This document shows, in pieces, positions 52,378 to 61,097 of a stretch of DNA of 64,000 bases. The stretch spans positions 1 through 64,000 of the forward strand of contig NZ_JAJPUI010000013.1 in assembly GCF_021390935.1 (NCBI RefSeq), read 5' to 3'. How positions within the stretch are numbered: the first letter of the stretch is position 1; each line of letters opens with the position of its first letter. Under the pieces are notes generated by a model. The model saw only the letters and a list, made by a program, of their open reading frames with translations, searched no databases and was not told the origin of the DNA. Position numbers and translations under genes: made by a program. Source of the stretch: Streptomyces sp. CC228A. GTDB taxonomy: Bacteria; Actinomycetota; Actinomycetes; Streptomycetales; Streptomycetaceae.

Positions 52378-53378
52378 CCACGGCGCCCCCGCCGGCATGC
52401 GGAGGACCGCGAGGGCGGGGGCGAACCGCGGCCTGAAGTGGCGACTGCAAAGCTGCAGGAGCGGGCCGTCGCCGGCGGCCCGCGGAACGCGCGGCGCACC
52501 CGGCGTCCGCGGTGCGGCGGGGGTGCGCGGCGACGGGCGCGGAAGCCCGTGCGACCGTCACCGCGCCCTGCGCGCCGAGGGCGCGAGGGAAGGGGTGCCG
52601 CGGAGGACAGCCGGACGCCGCGACGCGCCGCAGGTGGCGGGGGTGCGGCGTACGTCACGGGGCGCCCGGAAGCGGCTGCGGGCTGCGGTCGGCCGGGCCG
52701 GACGGCGAACGGAACCCCGGCAGGCGCCGCCAGGGCCGACGGCGGTGCCTCCGGCACGGGGGATTCCGGCCAATCCCCGGATGCCGCTGCCTGGTCATCG
52801 GTGAAGAACACCCCCGCGCGGTCGCCACGGGGCGTTGACATCGCGTGAGCGAAGTGTGAAGGAGCGGCCTCCGCCCTCCACCGACCCTACGAAGGACTCC
52901 ACGGGCGCGGGGGGTTCGCGGCGCCGGTCGACTCTTCGCGCGGGCGGGGAGAGACGGCCGCCGCGCGGTGGTGACCCCTCCCGCGGCACCCTGCCCCCTC
53001 CCGCGCCCCAGCGGCCCGGTCCCCGCGGGCGCATCGGCCTCAAGCCGCAGCTCACGCAAGGGTGGGCGCCTTGCCGGTGCGGGCTCTGGAGGGGCCTCCT
53101 TCGCCCGCCGCACCGGCGCGGCCGGGCCGTGCGCGGCGGGTGGTCGCCCGATGCCGACCACCCGGCGGCGAGCCGCATCCCGGACGGTGCCGCATCCTCG
53201 GGGGACGTGCGGGCCCGAGCCGCTCCCGCACCCCTGCCGGCATGGCCGGATCATGTCGGCCGAGAACTCTCCTCACGCAATAGCGGAAAACTTTTGCGCA
53301 TGATTCGGCGTGAGCGGGTAAGCGGCCCCATGTCCCCCTGGGGCGTCCGCGAAACGAGCGCAACCGAGAGGAGTCGAG
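52378..53378. other. One-kilobase region without a convincing gene
   Basis: Open frames here are Arg/Pro/Gly-rich on both strands and match nothing I recognise. The last 100 bases form the leader of the sigma gene and contain a possible SigB-like element at 53298-53321 and an A/T-rich patch at 53275-53310. Confidence 0.5.
53298..53321 (+). promoter_or_regulatory. Possible SigB-like promoter of the sigma gene
   Basis: GCAT, 14 bases, GGGTAA, about 58 bases before the sigma gene GTG. It fits the GNNT first box and a near-consensus -10 and would imply autoregulation. Weak on its own. Confidence 0.3.
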
Positions 53379-54242
53379 GTGAGCCCGACCATCACGGCGA
53401 CGGCGGAGACCAGTGTCGGCGAACTTGCGGAGGCGCCCGGACTTCCGGAAGTAGCCGACCCGAGTGCGGTCAGCCCCCGCGACGCGCGGGAGCTGTCGAG
53501 ACTGTTCTTCGACCGGCTGGCCGAGCTGGAGGAAGGGACGCCGGAGTACCAGTACATCCGCAACACCCTCATCGAGATGAACATGTCCCTCGTCCGCTAC
53601 GCCGCCGGGCGGTTCCGCAGCCGCGGCGACGAGATGGAGGACATCGTCCAGGTCGGCATGATCGGGCTGATCAAGTCGATCGACCGGTTCGACCTGGCGC
53701 GGGGCGTGGAGTTCCCCGCCTTCGCCGTTCCGTACATCGTCGGTGAGATCAAGCGGTTCTTCAGGGACACCACCTGGGCCGTGCACGTCCCCCGCCGGCT
53801 GCAGGAGGCGCGGGTGACGCTGGCCAGGGCCACCGACGAGCTGACCACCCGGCTCGGCCGCAGCCCCACGGTGCGGGAGATCGCCGAGCTGACCTCGATG
53901 AGCGAGGAGGAGGTCATCGAGGCACGCGTGGCGTCCAACGGCTACAACTCCGTCTCGCTGGACGCGCCCCTCGGGGCCGACGGCAACGACGACGACTTCG
54001 CCCTCGCCGACTACATCGGTGTCGAGGACACGACGATGGAACTCGTGGAGGACTTCCACTCCCTGGCTCCGCTCATGTCCACACTGGACGACCGCGCCCG
54101 GCGCATTCTGCACCTGCGTTTCGTGGAGGAGAAGACGCAGGCGGAGATCGGCAAGGAGATCGGCATCTCGCAGATGCACGTCTCCCGCCTGCTCTCCCGC
54201 ACGCTCGCGCACCTCCGCTCCGGTCTGCTCACCACCCGCTGA
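53379..54242 (+). CDS. RNA polymerase sigma factor, SigB/SigF/SigG family
   Basis: A 287-residue sigma-70 group 3 factor. Region 2 shows NMSLVRYAAGRF and DIVQVGMIGLIKSIDRFDLA followed by EFPAFAVPYIVGEIKRFFRD. Region 3 has LGRSPTVREIAELTSMSEEE. Region 4 ends with TLDDRARRILHLRFVEEKTQ and IGKEIGISQMHVSRLLSRTL. The family controls general stress or sporulation genes. GTG at 53379 with GAGGAG upstream. No anti-sigma kinase or anti-anti-sigma gene is next to it, which is unusual for the family, so its control must come from elsewhere. Confidence 0.93.
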   Translation: MSPTITATAETSVGELAEAPGLPEVADPSAVSPRDARELSRLFFDRLAELEEGTPEYQYIRNTLIEMNMSLVRYAAGRFRSRGDEMEDIVQVGMIGLIKSIDRFDLARGVEFPAFAVPYIVGEIKRFFRDTTWAVHVPRRLQEARVTLARATDELTTRLGRSPTVREIAELTSMSEEEVIEARVASNGYNSVSLDAPLGADGNDDDFALADYIGVEDTTMELVEDFHSLAPLMSTLDDRARRILHLRFVEEKTQAEIGKEIGISQMHVSRLLSRTLAHLRSGLLTTR

Positions 54243-54735
54243 GAACCGGCGGGACGGGAAGGCGTCCGGCCTTCCGCATCCCTGCACGCACCCTTCCGGG
54301 TGGTGTGCGCCCCCTACGGCCCATCAGAGCCATGGGCACGCGGTCCGCGGCCGTGCGGCGCATCCGCCGTGGACTCCCCCGGCGCATCCCCCCGCCCTCA
54401 GGTCGGACCCCGTCCGTCGTCCGTGCGGACGAGAGGACCCGGGTCGCACACCCCACACGCTCGCGTCCCGTTGTCTCCTTGCACCTTCGCGACGCGTGGA
54501 ACGGAGACAGACGCGTGGAACGAAGACAACGGAGAAGGGGCCCCGAGCGGGCCGGGCGGCGTCCCGGCCGCGGGCCCCGGTGACGTGGCCCCCGGGGCGG
54601 TGGCGGGCCCGGCACGGGGACCGCGGGCCTCGAACCCGCGGCCCCCTAGCCGGACGGCCCCCACCGACCGGCGCCCCTGTCGGTCGGCGCGGACCGTCGG
54701 CACGACAGCGAACGACGACACGGAAGGACCAGGCT
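54243..54735. other. Intergenic region between sigma factor and YbdK-type genes
   Basis: A 493-base gap with no believable gene. It contains a short direct repeat (GACGCGTGGAAC) near 54490-54525. The last bases include GGAAGGA, the ribosome site of the next gene. Confidence 0.4.
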
Positions 54736-55812
54736 GTGCGGAAGATCGGCGTCGAGGAGGAACTCCTGCTCGTGCATCCGGACACCGGCGAGCCCAAGGC
54801 CGTGGCCGGGGCGATCCTGGCCGCGAGCGGCCCGGCGGACGCCTTCGAGGCGGAACTGCACCGCGAGCAGCTCGAGTTCGCCACTGAGCCGCACACCCGG
54901 ATGCGCGCCCTGGAAGCGGAGGTGCGCAGGTGGCGCGCGTCCGCCGCGCGGCACGCCCTGGAGGCCGGTGCCCGCCTCGCGGCCCTGGCCACCTCCCCCA
55001 TGGAGGTCGCCCCCACGATCGGTTCGGACAAGCGGCACCGGTGGCTGGCGGAGGAGTTCGGGCTGACCACGCAGGAGCAGCTGACCTGCGGCTGCCACAT
55101 CCACGTGGAGGTGGAGTCGGACGAGGAGGGCGTGGCGGTCATCGACCGGGTCAGGCCGTGGCTGGCCACGCTGCTGGCGCTCAGCGCGAACTCCCCGTTC
55201 TGGCAGACCGTGGACAGCGGCTACAGCAGCTACCGGAGCCGGGTGTGGGCCCGCTGGCCTTCGGCGGGGCCGGTGGAGGTCTTCGGTTCGGCCGAGCGGT
55301 ACCACGAGCGGGTGCGGGCGATGCTCGACACCGGGGTGCTCCTGGACGAGGGGATGGTCTACTTCGACGTCCGGCTGTCCCACCGCTACCCCACCGTGGA
55401 GTTCCGGGCCGCCGACGTGTGCCTGGAGGCCGATGACACGGTCCTGCTGGCCATCCTGGTCCGCGGGCTCGTGGACACGGCGGCGCGCGAGTGGCGGGCC
55501 GGCGAGGCGCCGCGGCCGGTGGGCGTGAGCGAACTGCGGCTGGCGTCGTGGCGGGCCGCGCGCTCGGGTCTGTCCGGACCGCTCCTCCACCCGGAGTCAG
55601 GCGTCCCTGCCCCGGCGGAGGTGGTGGCGCACGCCCTGCTCCAGCATGTGTCGGACGCGCTGTCCGACACGGGTGACCTCGGTGAGGCGCGGGAGCGGCT
55701 GTCCGAGCTGCTGGGCCGGGGCAACGGAGCCGACCGCCAGCGGCGCGTGAGGGAGCGGGAGGGCGACCTGTCCGCCGTGGTGGCGGACGCGGTGTCCAGG
55801 ACGGTGGCGTGA
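54736..55812 (+). CDS. Carboxylate-amine ligase, glutamate-cysteine ligase type 2 (YbdK-like)
   Basis: A 358-residue GCS2-family ATP-dependent ligase. Key segments: MRKIGVEEELLLVHPDTGEP (Glu residues of the metal site), AELHREQLEFATEPH, CGCHIHVEVESDEEGVAVID and LSANSPFWQTVDSGYSSYRS. Streptomyces lack glutathione and use mycothiol, so the true product is probably not gamma-glutamylcysteine; bacterial YbdK proteins have weak GCS activity. GTG at 54736 with GGAAGGA upstream. A single-gene unit downstream of the stress sigma factor. Confidence 0.88.
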   Translation: MRKIGVEEELLLVHPDTGEPKAVAGAILAASGPADAFEAELHREQLEFATEPHTRMRALEAEVRRWRASAARHALEAGARLAALATSPMEVAPTIGSDKRHRWLAEEFGLTTQEQLTCGCHIHVEVESDEEGVAVIDRVRPWLATLLALSANSPFWQTVDSGYSSYRSRVWARWPSAGPVEVFGSAERYHERVRAMLDTGVLLDEGMVYFDVRLSHRYPTVEFRAADVCLEADDTVLLAILVRGLVDTAAREWRAGEAPRPVGVSELRLASWRAARSGLSGPLLHPESGVPAPAEVVAHALLQHVSDALSDTGDLGEARERLSELLGRGNGADRQRRVREREGDLSAVVADAVSRTVA

Positions 55813-56209
55813 GCCGGGGCCGCCCCGCCCCACCGCACACGCCCCGCACCGGCTCCGGGTCCGCACCCGGCCCCGTCGCCGGTTCCGCCTGCGCCCCAGC
55901 CCGGGGCCGCTCCGACGCCCGTCCCGGCTTCCCGCCGGGGTTCGGTTCCCGCAGCGGCCACGGCTACCGGCCCTGGTGCGGGCCTGGCGCCGCCGCGGAA
56001 CCGGCCCGCGGGCCGGGCCCCGGCGCCGGTTCAGCGGCGGATCCCCACTGCTCCCTGCGCCCCGACCGCCGGTGTGCACGCCGCCGCGTCGGGGCGCCGG
56101 CGTCCGCACGGCACCGCGTGGATGCCGGCAACGGGCCGGGCGCACCGCGGCGGCCCGCTGCCCGGCGCCGCCGCGGCCCGTTCAGGCACATGGGCGCCTC
56201 CACGGCCCT
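55813..56209. other. Intergenic region between convergent YbdK-type and methyltransferase genes
   Basis: A 397-base low-complexity stretch rich in CCGG and GGCCCC words that can form several weak hairpins. No gene or clear terminator was recognised. Confidence 0.4.
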
Positions 56210-56863
56210 TCAGGCGCACGGGCGCCGCGCGTAGCAGAAGAGGTGCTCCTCCGGGTGCCCCGCGGGCGCGTCCGGGCGGAACTCGGACACGGCGTGGTGC
56301 AGCACGTCGAGGCCGCAGTCCTCGCGCAGCAGGCGCACGTACTGCTCGGCCGGGAAGCTGGAGACCCGGGCCCGGCGCCCCATCCACACGATCTCCGCGT
56401 CCTCGACGTCCGCCGGCACGGTCGCGCTCACCAGGTAGCCGCCCGGGGCGAGCCAGCCGGCCATGCGCCGCAGCGCCGAGGACGCCTCCGCCCGGGTCAT
56501 CATCAGCAGCGGGAAGAACGCGCACACCGCGTCGAACCCGCCTTCCGGCGCCTGGTAGTCCCGCACATCGCACTGCTCGAACCGCGCGGCGGGCACGCGC
56601 TGCCGGGCGAGGGCCACCATCCGGCCGGACACGTCGATGCCGGTGACCTCGTGACCGGCCCGTGCGAGGGCCCCGGCCACCGGGAGCCCGGTGCCGCTGC
56701 CCACGTCCAGGATCCTGGCGGCCGGACGCAGCCGCGCGGCGAGCCACTCCACGGCCGCCCGCTGCTCCGGCAGGTGGCCGAAGGCCCTCTCGTAGTCAAG
56801 GCCGAGGTCGTCGAAGAGTTGCGCTGCCGACAGGGCCCGCTGGGCGGGACCGCCTTCCCCCAT
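56210..56863 (-). CDS. Class I SAM-dependent methyltransferase
   Basis: A 217-residue methyltransferase with a Rossmann-like fold. Motif I is ARILDVGSGTGLPVAGALAR, then GHEVTGIDVSGRMVALARQR (motif II with the acidic residue) and GGFDAVCAFFPLLMM (motif IV). The last third is the substrate region, ending HPEEHLFCYARRP. The ATG at 56863 is a natural start before the short N-terminal helix. The target molecule is unknown. Divergent from the BrkB-like gene. Confidence 0.88.
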   Translation of the reverse strand: MGEGGPAQRALSAAQLFDDLGLDYERAFGHLPEQRAAVEWLAARLRPAARILDVGSGTGLPVAGALARAGHEVTGIDVSGRMVALARQRVPAARFEQCDVRDYQAPEGGFDAVCAFFPLLMMTRAEASSALRRMAGWLAPGGYLVSATVPADVEDAEIVWMGRRARVSSFPAEQYVRLLREDCGLDVLHHAVSEFRPDAPAGHPEEHLFCYARRPCA

Positions 56864-56984
56864 GGCTGCTCCTTCCGCAGGACCGGCCGTGCGCCGGTGC
56901 CGGACGACCTACCCGCGGGGCGGCGCCGCCATGTCGGCGGCGAGGAGCGCCGCGCTCCGGTGCGCAGGCGGGGGACAGCCGCGG

Positions 56985-57008
56985 GGTTGGATCGGGCAGC
57001 AGGGGCTA
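56985..57008 (+). promoter_or_regulatory. SigB-like promoter candidate just before the YihY/BrkB gene
   Basis: GGTT, 14 bases, GGGCTA, with the -10 box ending ten bases before the ATG at 57019. No ribosome site is visible, so the transcript may be leaderless, as proposed for the PepSY gene. Confidence 0.35.
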
Positions 57009-57018
57009 CCCGCCGCGT

Positions 57019-58050
57019 ATGGGAGCACACGACAGCAACGCACACGGCAAGCCTCCGGAAGAACGTCCGGAGCAGTACGGTCCCGGGCCCGAGGTCGAGC
57101 GCCGCGCGCCGGACGGGCTCAGCGACATGCCGAAGCGGTCCTGGCGCGAAGTGCTGCGCGGGACGCTGAAGGAGTTCAAGAAGGACGAGCTGACCGATCG
57201 GGCCGCCGCCCTGACCTACTACGGCATCCTGTCCGTCTTCCCCGCGATCCTCGTGCTCGTCGCGGTGCTCGGCCTGATGGGCAGGTCGACCACCGACGCC
57301 GTGCTGGACAACATCCGAGAGCTGGCGCCCGGCCCGGCACGGGAGGTCCTCACCGAGGCGGTGCAGCAGCTCCAGGGCAACGCCGGGTGGGGTTCCGCCA
57401 TGGCGATCCTGGGCGTGGCGCTGGCGGTGTGGGCCGCGTCCGGCTACGTGGCCGCGTTCATCCGCACCTCCAACGCCGTCTTCGACGTGCCGGAGGGCCG
57501 GCCCGTGTGGAAGGTCCTCCCGCTGCGGCTCGCGCTGACGGTCCTGCTGCTGGTGCTCGCGGTGATCAGCGCCGTGATCGTGGTGTTCACCGGTGGGCTG
57601 GCGCGCCGGGCCGGTGAGGTGCTGGGGCTCGGCGACGCGGCGGTGACCGCGTGGTCGATCGCGAAGTGGCCGGTGCTCGTCCTGCTCGTGGCCCTGCTGA
57701 TCGCCCTCCTGTACTGGGCGTCCCCGAACGCCAGGCTCCAGGGCTTCCGGTGGGTGACCCCGGGCAGTCTCCTCGCGCTGGCCCTCTGGCTGCTCGCGTC
57801 CGCGGGGTTCGCCCTCTACGTGGCGAACTTCGGGTCGTACAACAAGACCTACGGCACCTTCGCCGGTGTGATCATCTTCCTGATATGGCTGTGGATCACG
57901 AACATCGCCATTCTCCTCGGCCTGGAGTTCGACGCGGAGACGGCGCGGCAGCGCGTCATCGCGGGCGGGCACCCGCCCGAGGACGAGCCGTACACGGAGC
58001 CGCGCGACACCGCCAAGTGGGACGAGGACGACCGGCGGCGGCTCGAATGA
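57019..58050 (+). CDS. YihY/BrkB-family inner-membrane protein
   Basis: A 343-residue membrane protein of the YihY (formerly RNase BN) family. After a charged N-terminus (PKRSWREVLRGTLKEFKKDE), LTDRAAALTYYGILSVFPAI is the family hallmark, followed by about six helices, including ALAVWAASGYVAAFIRTSNA and SYNKTYGTFAGVIIFLIWLW. The tail is acidic and hydrophilic. It is not a ribonuclease, despite the old name; the function of the family is unresolved. The ATG at 57019 lies close to a promoter candidate. Confidence 0.9.
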   Translation: MGAHDSNAHGKPPEERPEQYGPGPEVERRAPDGLSDMPKRSWREVLRGTLKEFKKDELTDRAAALTYYGILSVFPAILVLVAVLGLMGRSTTDAVLDNIRELAPGPAREVLTEAVQQLQGNAGWGSAMAILGVALAVWAASGYVAAFIRTSNAVFDVPEGRPVWKVLPLRLALTVLLLVLAVISAVIVVFTGGLARRAGEVLGLGDAAVTAWSIAKWPVLVLLVALLIALLYWASPNARLQGFRWVTPGSLLALALWLLASAGFALYVANFGSYNKTYGTFAGVIIFLIWLWITNIAILLGLEFDAETARQRVIAGGHPPEDEPYTEPRDTAKWDEDDRRRLE

Positions 58051-58070
58051 CGGCGGCCCGCGCGGCACCG

Positions 58071-58190
58071 CGCGGGCCCAGGCCGTGGCCTGCGGGCCCA
58101 AGCCGTGACGCGCGGGCCCAAGCCGTGGCCTGCGGGCCCAAGCCGTCACGCGCGGGCCCAAGCCGTCACGCGCGGGCCCAAGCCGTCACG
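58071..58190. repeat. Six tandem 20-base repeats between convergent genes
   Basis: Six copies of CGCGGGCCCAAGCCGTCACG with one to four changes per copy; the last three are identical. Each copy contains the palindrome GGGCCC. The array lies 20 bases after the BrkB stop and 76 bases from the end of the convergent DUF2254 gene, so it may help termination or be a simple variable tract. Confidence 0.9.
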
Positions 58191-58266
58191 CGCGGGCCGC
58201 CCCGGGCGGCCCGCGACGGACCGGAAACGCGGGCGGCCGGGCCGCAGCCCCGTGCCGCAGCCGCCG

Positions 58267-59571
58267 CTACGCCGGGGTGATCATCCGTGCGAGTTCGTCG
58301 CCGAGCTCGTCGAGCCGGCGGCGTTCGGTGGCGGGGAACTCGTGGCGCGCGATCACCGTGCGGATCTCGCGGTGGTAGCCGTGCAGGAGCGGGTGGTGCT
58401 CCGGCGCCACGATCCAGGCGAGCTCCTGGAGCAGCCGCAGCAGCCGCGCCAGCACCTCCGGTTCCGCACCGCCGTAGCGCAGGGGCTGGTGCACGGCGAG
58501 GTCCAGCAGGTCGGAGAGGCGGGGGCGGTGCAGCACGGCCCGGAGGCGGTGGTCGTCGTCGTACAGGAGCCGCGGCCCCAAGGGGCGGCCCGCGAGGTCG
58601 CACAGCAGGGCCGAGGAGTGCGACAGGGCGTGCACCGCGGTCGTCGGGTCGTTGACGCCGGGCGACAGCGCCCGGACGGCGACGTCGGTGAGCTGGCGCA
58701 GGGGGAAGGCGATGTCCTGCCGGTCGGTGCGCTCACGCGCGGTGGAGACGGCTTGTGCCGCCTTGTGCAGGATCCGCTCCTGCTCGTCGGCGGGAAACGG
58801 CGTGCCGTCCCGCCGCCAGACGCGCCCGATGGCCGTGCCGGCGATGATCGAGCTGCCGGGGAGCCGGTCCACGACCACGATCCCGTCCGCCTCGGCGGCG
58901 GCCTCCAGCAGCGACCGCTCGTGGACCCGGTCCAGGAACCCCGACCGGGCGGCCGGCAGCGGCACCGCGTGGGGCGGCGGCTCGGGGACCTCGCCGCCCG
59001 ACTCGGCCCGCGGGCCGCCCTTGAAGACCCGGGCGGCGGTCTGCTCGGCGTCGTGATGGACGCGGGCGATGAGGGTCTCCACCCGCAGTTCCAGCGCCAG
59101 GTGGGACAGGAACTGCACGAGAGCCACGACACTGGCCAGCGCCAGGACGAAAGCGAGCGTCACCGACGCCTGCGGCACGAAGGGCTGCTGCCCCTCCTCG
59201 GCGGTGCGCACCGTGCGCAGCACGGTGAGCGCGTACGTGAACGTCGCGAGGAACAGCGCCAGGGTGACCTGCACGTTCCGGTCGGCGGAGAAGGTGCGCA
59301 GCAGCCGCGGTGAGTACTGGGAGCTGGCCAGCTGGAGCGCCACCACGGTCAGCGAGAACGTCAGCGCCGTGACGCTGATCAGCGACCCGGCGATCGCTTC
59401 GAGCACCGTGCGGGCGGCGGCCGATCCCCCGCCGAACAGGTAGGTGGCGGCGTCCCCGGTCCCGGTGCCGATGCGCTTGTCCAGCTCGGGCAGGGCCACG
59501 CCGACGACGACGGCGAGGACCACGCCGACCGCGGGCAGCGGCCACAACTGCGTCCGGAGGGCCTCACGCAT
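58267..59571 (-). CDS. DUF2254 membrane protein
   Basis: A 434-residue protein of the DUF2254 family. Four N-terminal helices (LWPLPAVGVVLAVVVGVALP, AIAGSLISVTALTFSLTVVA, VQVTLALFLATFTYALTV, TLAFVLALASVVALVQFLSH) are followed by a large cytoplasmic part with LQLASSQYSPRLLRTFSADR before helix 3 and AVRALSPGVNDPTTAVHALS, the family signature. The function is unknown; a channel-like or sensor role has been suggested only by its shape. ATG at 59571 is the first reasonable start. Confidence 0.9.
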   Translation of the reverse strand: MREALRTQLWPLPAVGVVLAVVVGVALPELDKRIGTGTGDAATYLFGGGSAAARTVLEAIAGSLISVTALTFSLTVVALQLASSQYSPRLLRTFSADRNVQVTLALFLATFTYALTVLRTVRTAEEGQQPFVPQASVTLAFVLALASVVALVQFLSHLALELRVETLIARVHHDAEQTAARVFKGGPRAESGGEVPEPPPHAVPLPAARSGFLDRVHERSLLEAAAEADGIVVVDRLPGSSIIAGTAIGRVWRRDGTPFPADEQERILHKAAQAVSTARERTDRQDIAFPLRQLTDVAVRALSPGVNDPTTAVHALSHSSALLCDLAGRPLGPRLLYDDDHRLRAVLHRPRLSDLLDLAVHQPLRYGGAEPEVLARLLRLLQELAWIVAPEHHPLLHGYHREIRTVIARHEFPATERRRLDELGDELARMITPA

Positions 59572-59941
59572 GGCGGCGGGGGTGCCGTGCGCGCCGTGTG
59601 CAGCGCCCGCGCGGGACGGGGGCGTGCCATGCGGAGACGTGCCCTGCGGAGACGTGCCGTGCGGGGGCGCGCGGTCCGCCGCGGGCGGCTGCGGGAGGGC
59701 GCTCCGCGCGGGCGGGCGTCCTATGGGGTACGGGGCGGCGGGCCGTGCCGGGTTTCCGGTGCTCCATGGAAGGCCACTATGCAGCGGCGCCGTGTGCGCG
59801 GCGGTGTTCGACCCGCCGGGTACGTCGAACAGACTCGGACGGCGCCGGACCGCACGCCGCGTGGATGCGCGGCCGTGACGGCACGCCGTCCGGCGCGTTC
59901 ATCCGCCGGCTCGGTCGGCCCGGGAGGGTCGGCCCCGCGGC
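59572..59941. other. Intergenic region upstream of the DUF2254 gene
   Basis: A 370-base region on the upstream side of DUF2254 and the downstream side of the PRC-barrel operon. It contains three short copies of a 15-base unit (GTGCCCTGCGGAGAC-like) at 59624-59667. No gene was seen. Confidence 0.4.
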
Positions 59942-60376
59942 TCAGTCCGTCACGACGGTGGCGTACGGGCCCACTTCGAGGAGGTGGTCCCCGGGGATCC
60001 GGCCGTCCGTCGTGATGAGGTGGCGGACCTCTCCGGTGGCCTCGTCGAAGTCGATGTCCACGAGCGTGCCGCCGCCGACTCCCGTCTCGGCCAGGACCGG
60101 CTTGTCGAGCGGGTCGTGGCGGAAGTGGGCGGGATCGGCCGGTTCGATGTCGCGCTCGTCCCTGATGCGGTCGGAGGCGTCGACCGTGACGGCGTCGGAG
60201 CCGAACGCGTGGATCCGGTCCCACTCGACCTCCGGCCGGGCCCGCCCCTTCGCCTTGAGGCGCAGGCCCGTGATCCGTGCGGGGGATCCCGCCACGGTGC
60301 AGGTGCTGACGGTGCCGACGGCCTCCGCCGTGGTGAGGTCGACGACGGGTCGCCCTTGGGCTTCGCTGAACAGCAT
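59942..60376 (-). CDS. PRC-barrel domain protein (third gene of operon)
   Basis: A 144-residue protein with two PRC-barrel-like halves: MLFSEAQGRPVVDLTTAEAV and VAGSPARITGLRLKAKGRAR in the first, VLAETGVGGGTLVDIDFDEA and TGEVRHLITTDGRIPGDHLL in the second. The ATG at 60376 has AGGAGGGG upstream and starts two bases after the upstream PRC gene ends. With that gene and the small membrane protein it forms an operon. The function is unknown. Confidence 0.85.
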   Translation of the reverse strand: MLFSEAQGRPVVDLTTAEAVGTVSTCTVAGSPARITGLRLKAKGRARPEVEWDRIHAFGSDAVTVDASDRIRDERDIEPADPAHFRHDPLDKPVLAETGVGGGTLVDIDFDEATGEVRHLITTDGRIPGDHLLEVGPYATVVTD

Positions 60377-60378
60377 CG

Positions 60379-60954
60379 CTACCCCTCCTGTCCGGCGTCG
60401 TCGGCGCCGGTGCGCCGCAGTGCTTCGGCGGCGGACTCGAACCCGTCGAGGTCTCCGGCCCTGTGCCGGGCCGCGGCGTCGGGCACGACGATCCGGTCGC
60501 CCGACACGGCGACGGGGCCGGCCACCGGCACCAGGACCCTGCGCCGCTCCCGCGTCTCGACCTCGTAGCCCGCGACCACCGGGTCCCGGCCCGTCTCGAT
60601 GATGACGTCGGTGACCGTGCCCATGAGCGTGCCGTCACGGGTGATCATCGTGGCGCCCAGCACGCCGACGCCGGAGCCGCTGCGGGACGCCTTCTTCCTC
60701 GTCTTCCTGTTGTCCTCTTCGAGCGTGTCCTCGTCGCGGACCATCACCGCGTCAGGGCCGAGGCCGTGCACGTCGGCCCAGGACAGGGTGCGGTGCAGCG
60801 GTCCGGCGAGGAGGCCGCGACCCGACAGCGTGAAGGCCGACACGGAACCGCGGGCGGGGTCGAAGACGACGTCCTTGACCTGCCCGACGTCCTCGCCGTG
60901 CAGGGTGACGACCGGGGTGCCGCTGATGTCCCGCGCCCTCGTGTACGTGGTCAT
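60379..60954 (-). CDS. PRC-barrel domain protein (second gene of operon)
   Basis: A 191-residue protein with two PRC-barrel domains: ARDISGTPVVTLHGEDVGQV and DVVFDPARGSVSAFTLSGRG in the first, GVGVLGATMITRDGTLMGTV and TDVIIETGRDPVVAGYEVET in the second, with a basic linker (RKTRKKASRSGSG). The ATG at 60954 has GGAGG six bases upstream and overlaps the stop of the small membrane gene (ATGA). Tandem PRC domains in one short operon suggest they assemble with each other. Confidence 0.88.
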   Translation of the reverse strand: MTTYTRARDISGTPVVTLHGEDVGQVKDVVFDPARGSVSAFTLSGRGLLAGPLHRTLSWADVHGLGPDAVMVRDEDTLEEDNRKTRKKASRSGSGVGVLGATMITRDGTLMGTVTDVIIETGRDPVVAGYEVETRERRRVLVPVAGPVAVSGDRIVVPDAAARHRAGDLDGFESAAEALRRTGADDAGQEG

Positions 60955-61097
60955 CGCGGGCCTCCTTCCTTGCCGTCCCCCGACCCTCCGCGGGCGATCA
61001 CCCCGCCGGCGCGGCGCCGGGCCTGTACGGCGAGGGCGGCCGCGGCGACCACCAGGAGGACCGCCGCCGCGATGACGAGCCAGATCCACCACTCCAT
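60951..61097 (-). CDS. Small single-helix membrane protein (first gene of PRC operon)
   Basis: A 48-residue protein: EWWIWLVIAAAVLLVVAAAA is one membrane helix, then a basic stretch (VQARRRAGG) and a Gly-rich tail. GGGAG lies eight bases before the ATG at 61097, and the stop overlaps the next start by four bases, which supports real translation. It may anchor the PRC-barrel proteins at the membrane; that is inference from operon position. Short genes like this are often missed. Confidence 0.75.
   Translation of the reverse strand: MEWWIWLVIAAAVLLVVAAAALAVQARRRAGGVIARGGSGDGKEGGPR

Noticed and set aside
52655..53254. Possible 199-residue minus-strand gene in the 1-kb gap
   Set aside because: Arg/Pro-rich throughout, no motif, and no ribosome site; codon third positions do not stand out from the other frames.
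58071..58190. CRISPR-like array
   Set aside because: Units are directly adjacent 20-base tandem repeats without unique spacers, and no cas genes are present.
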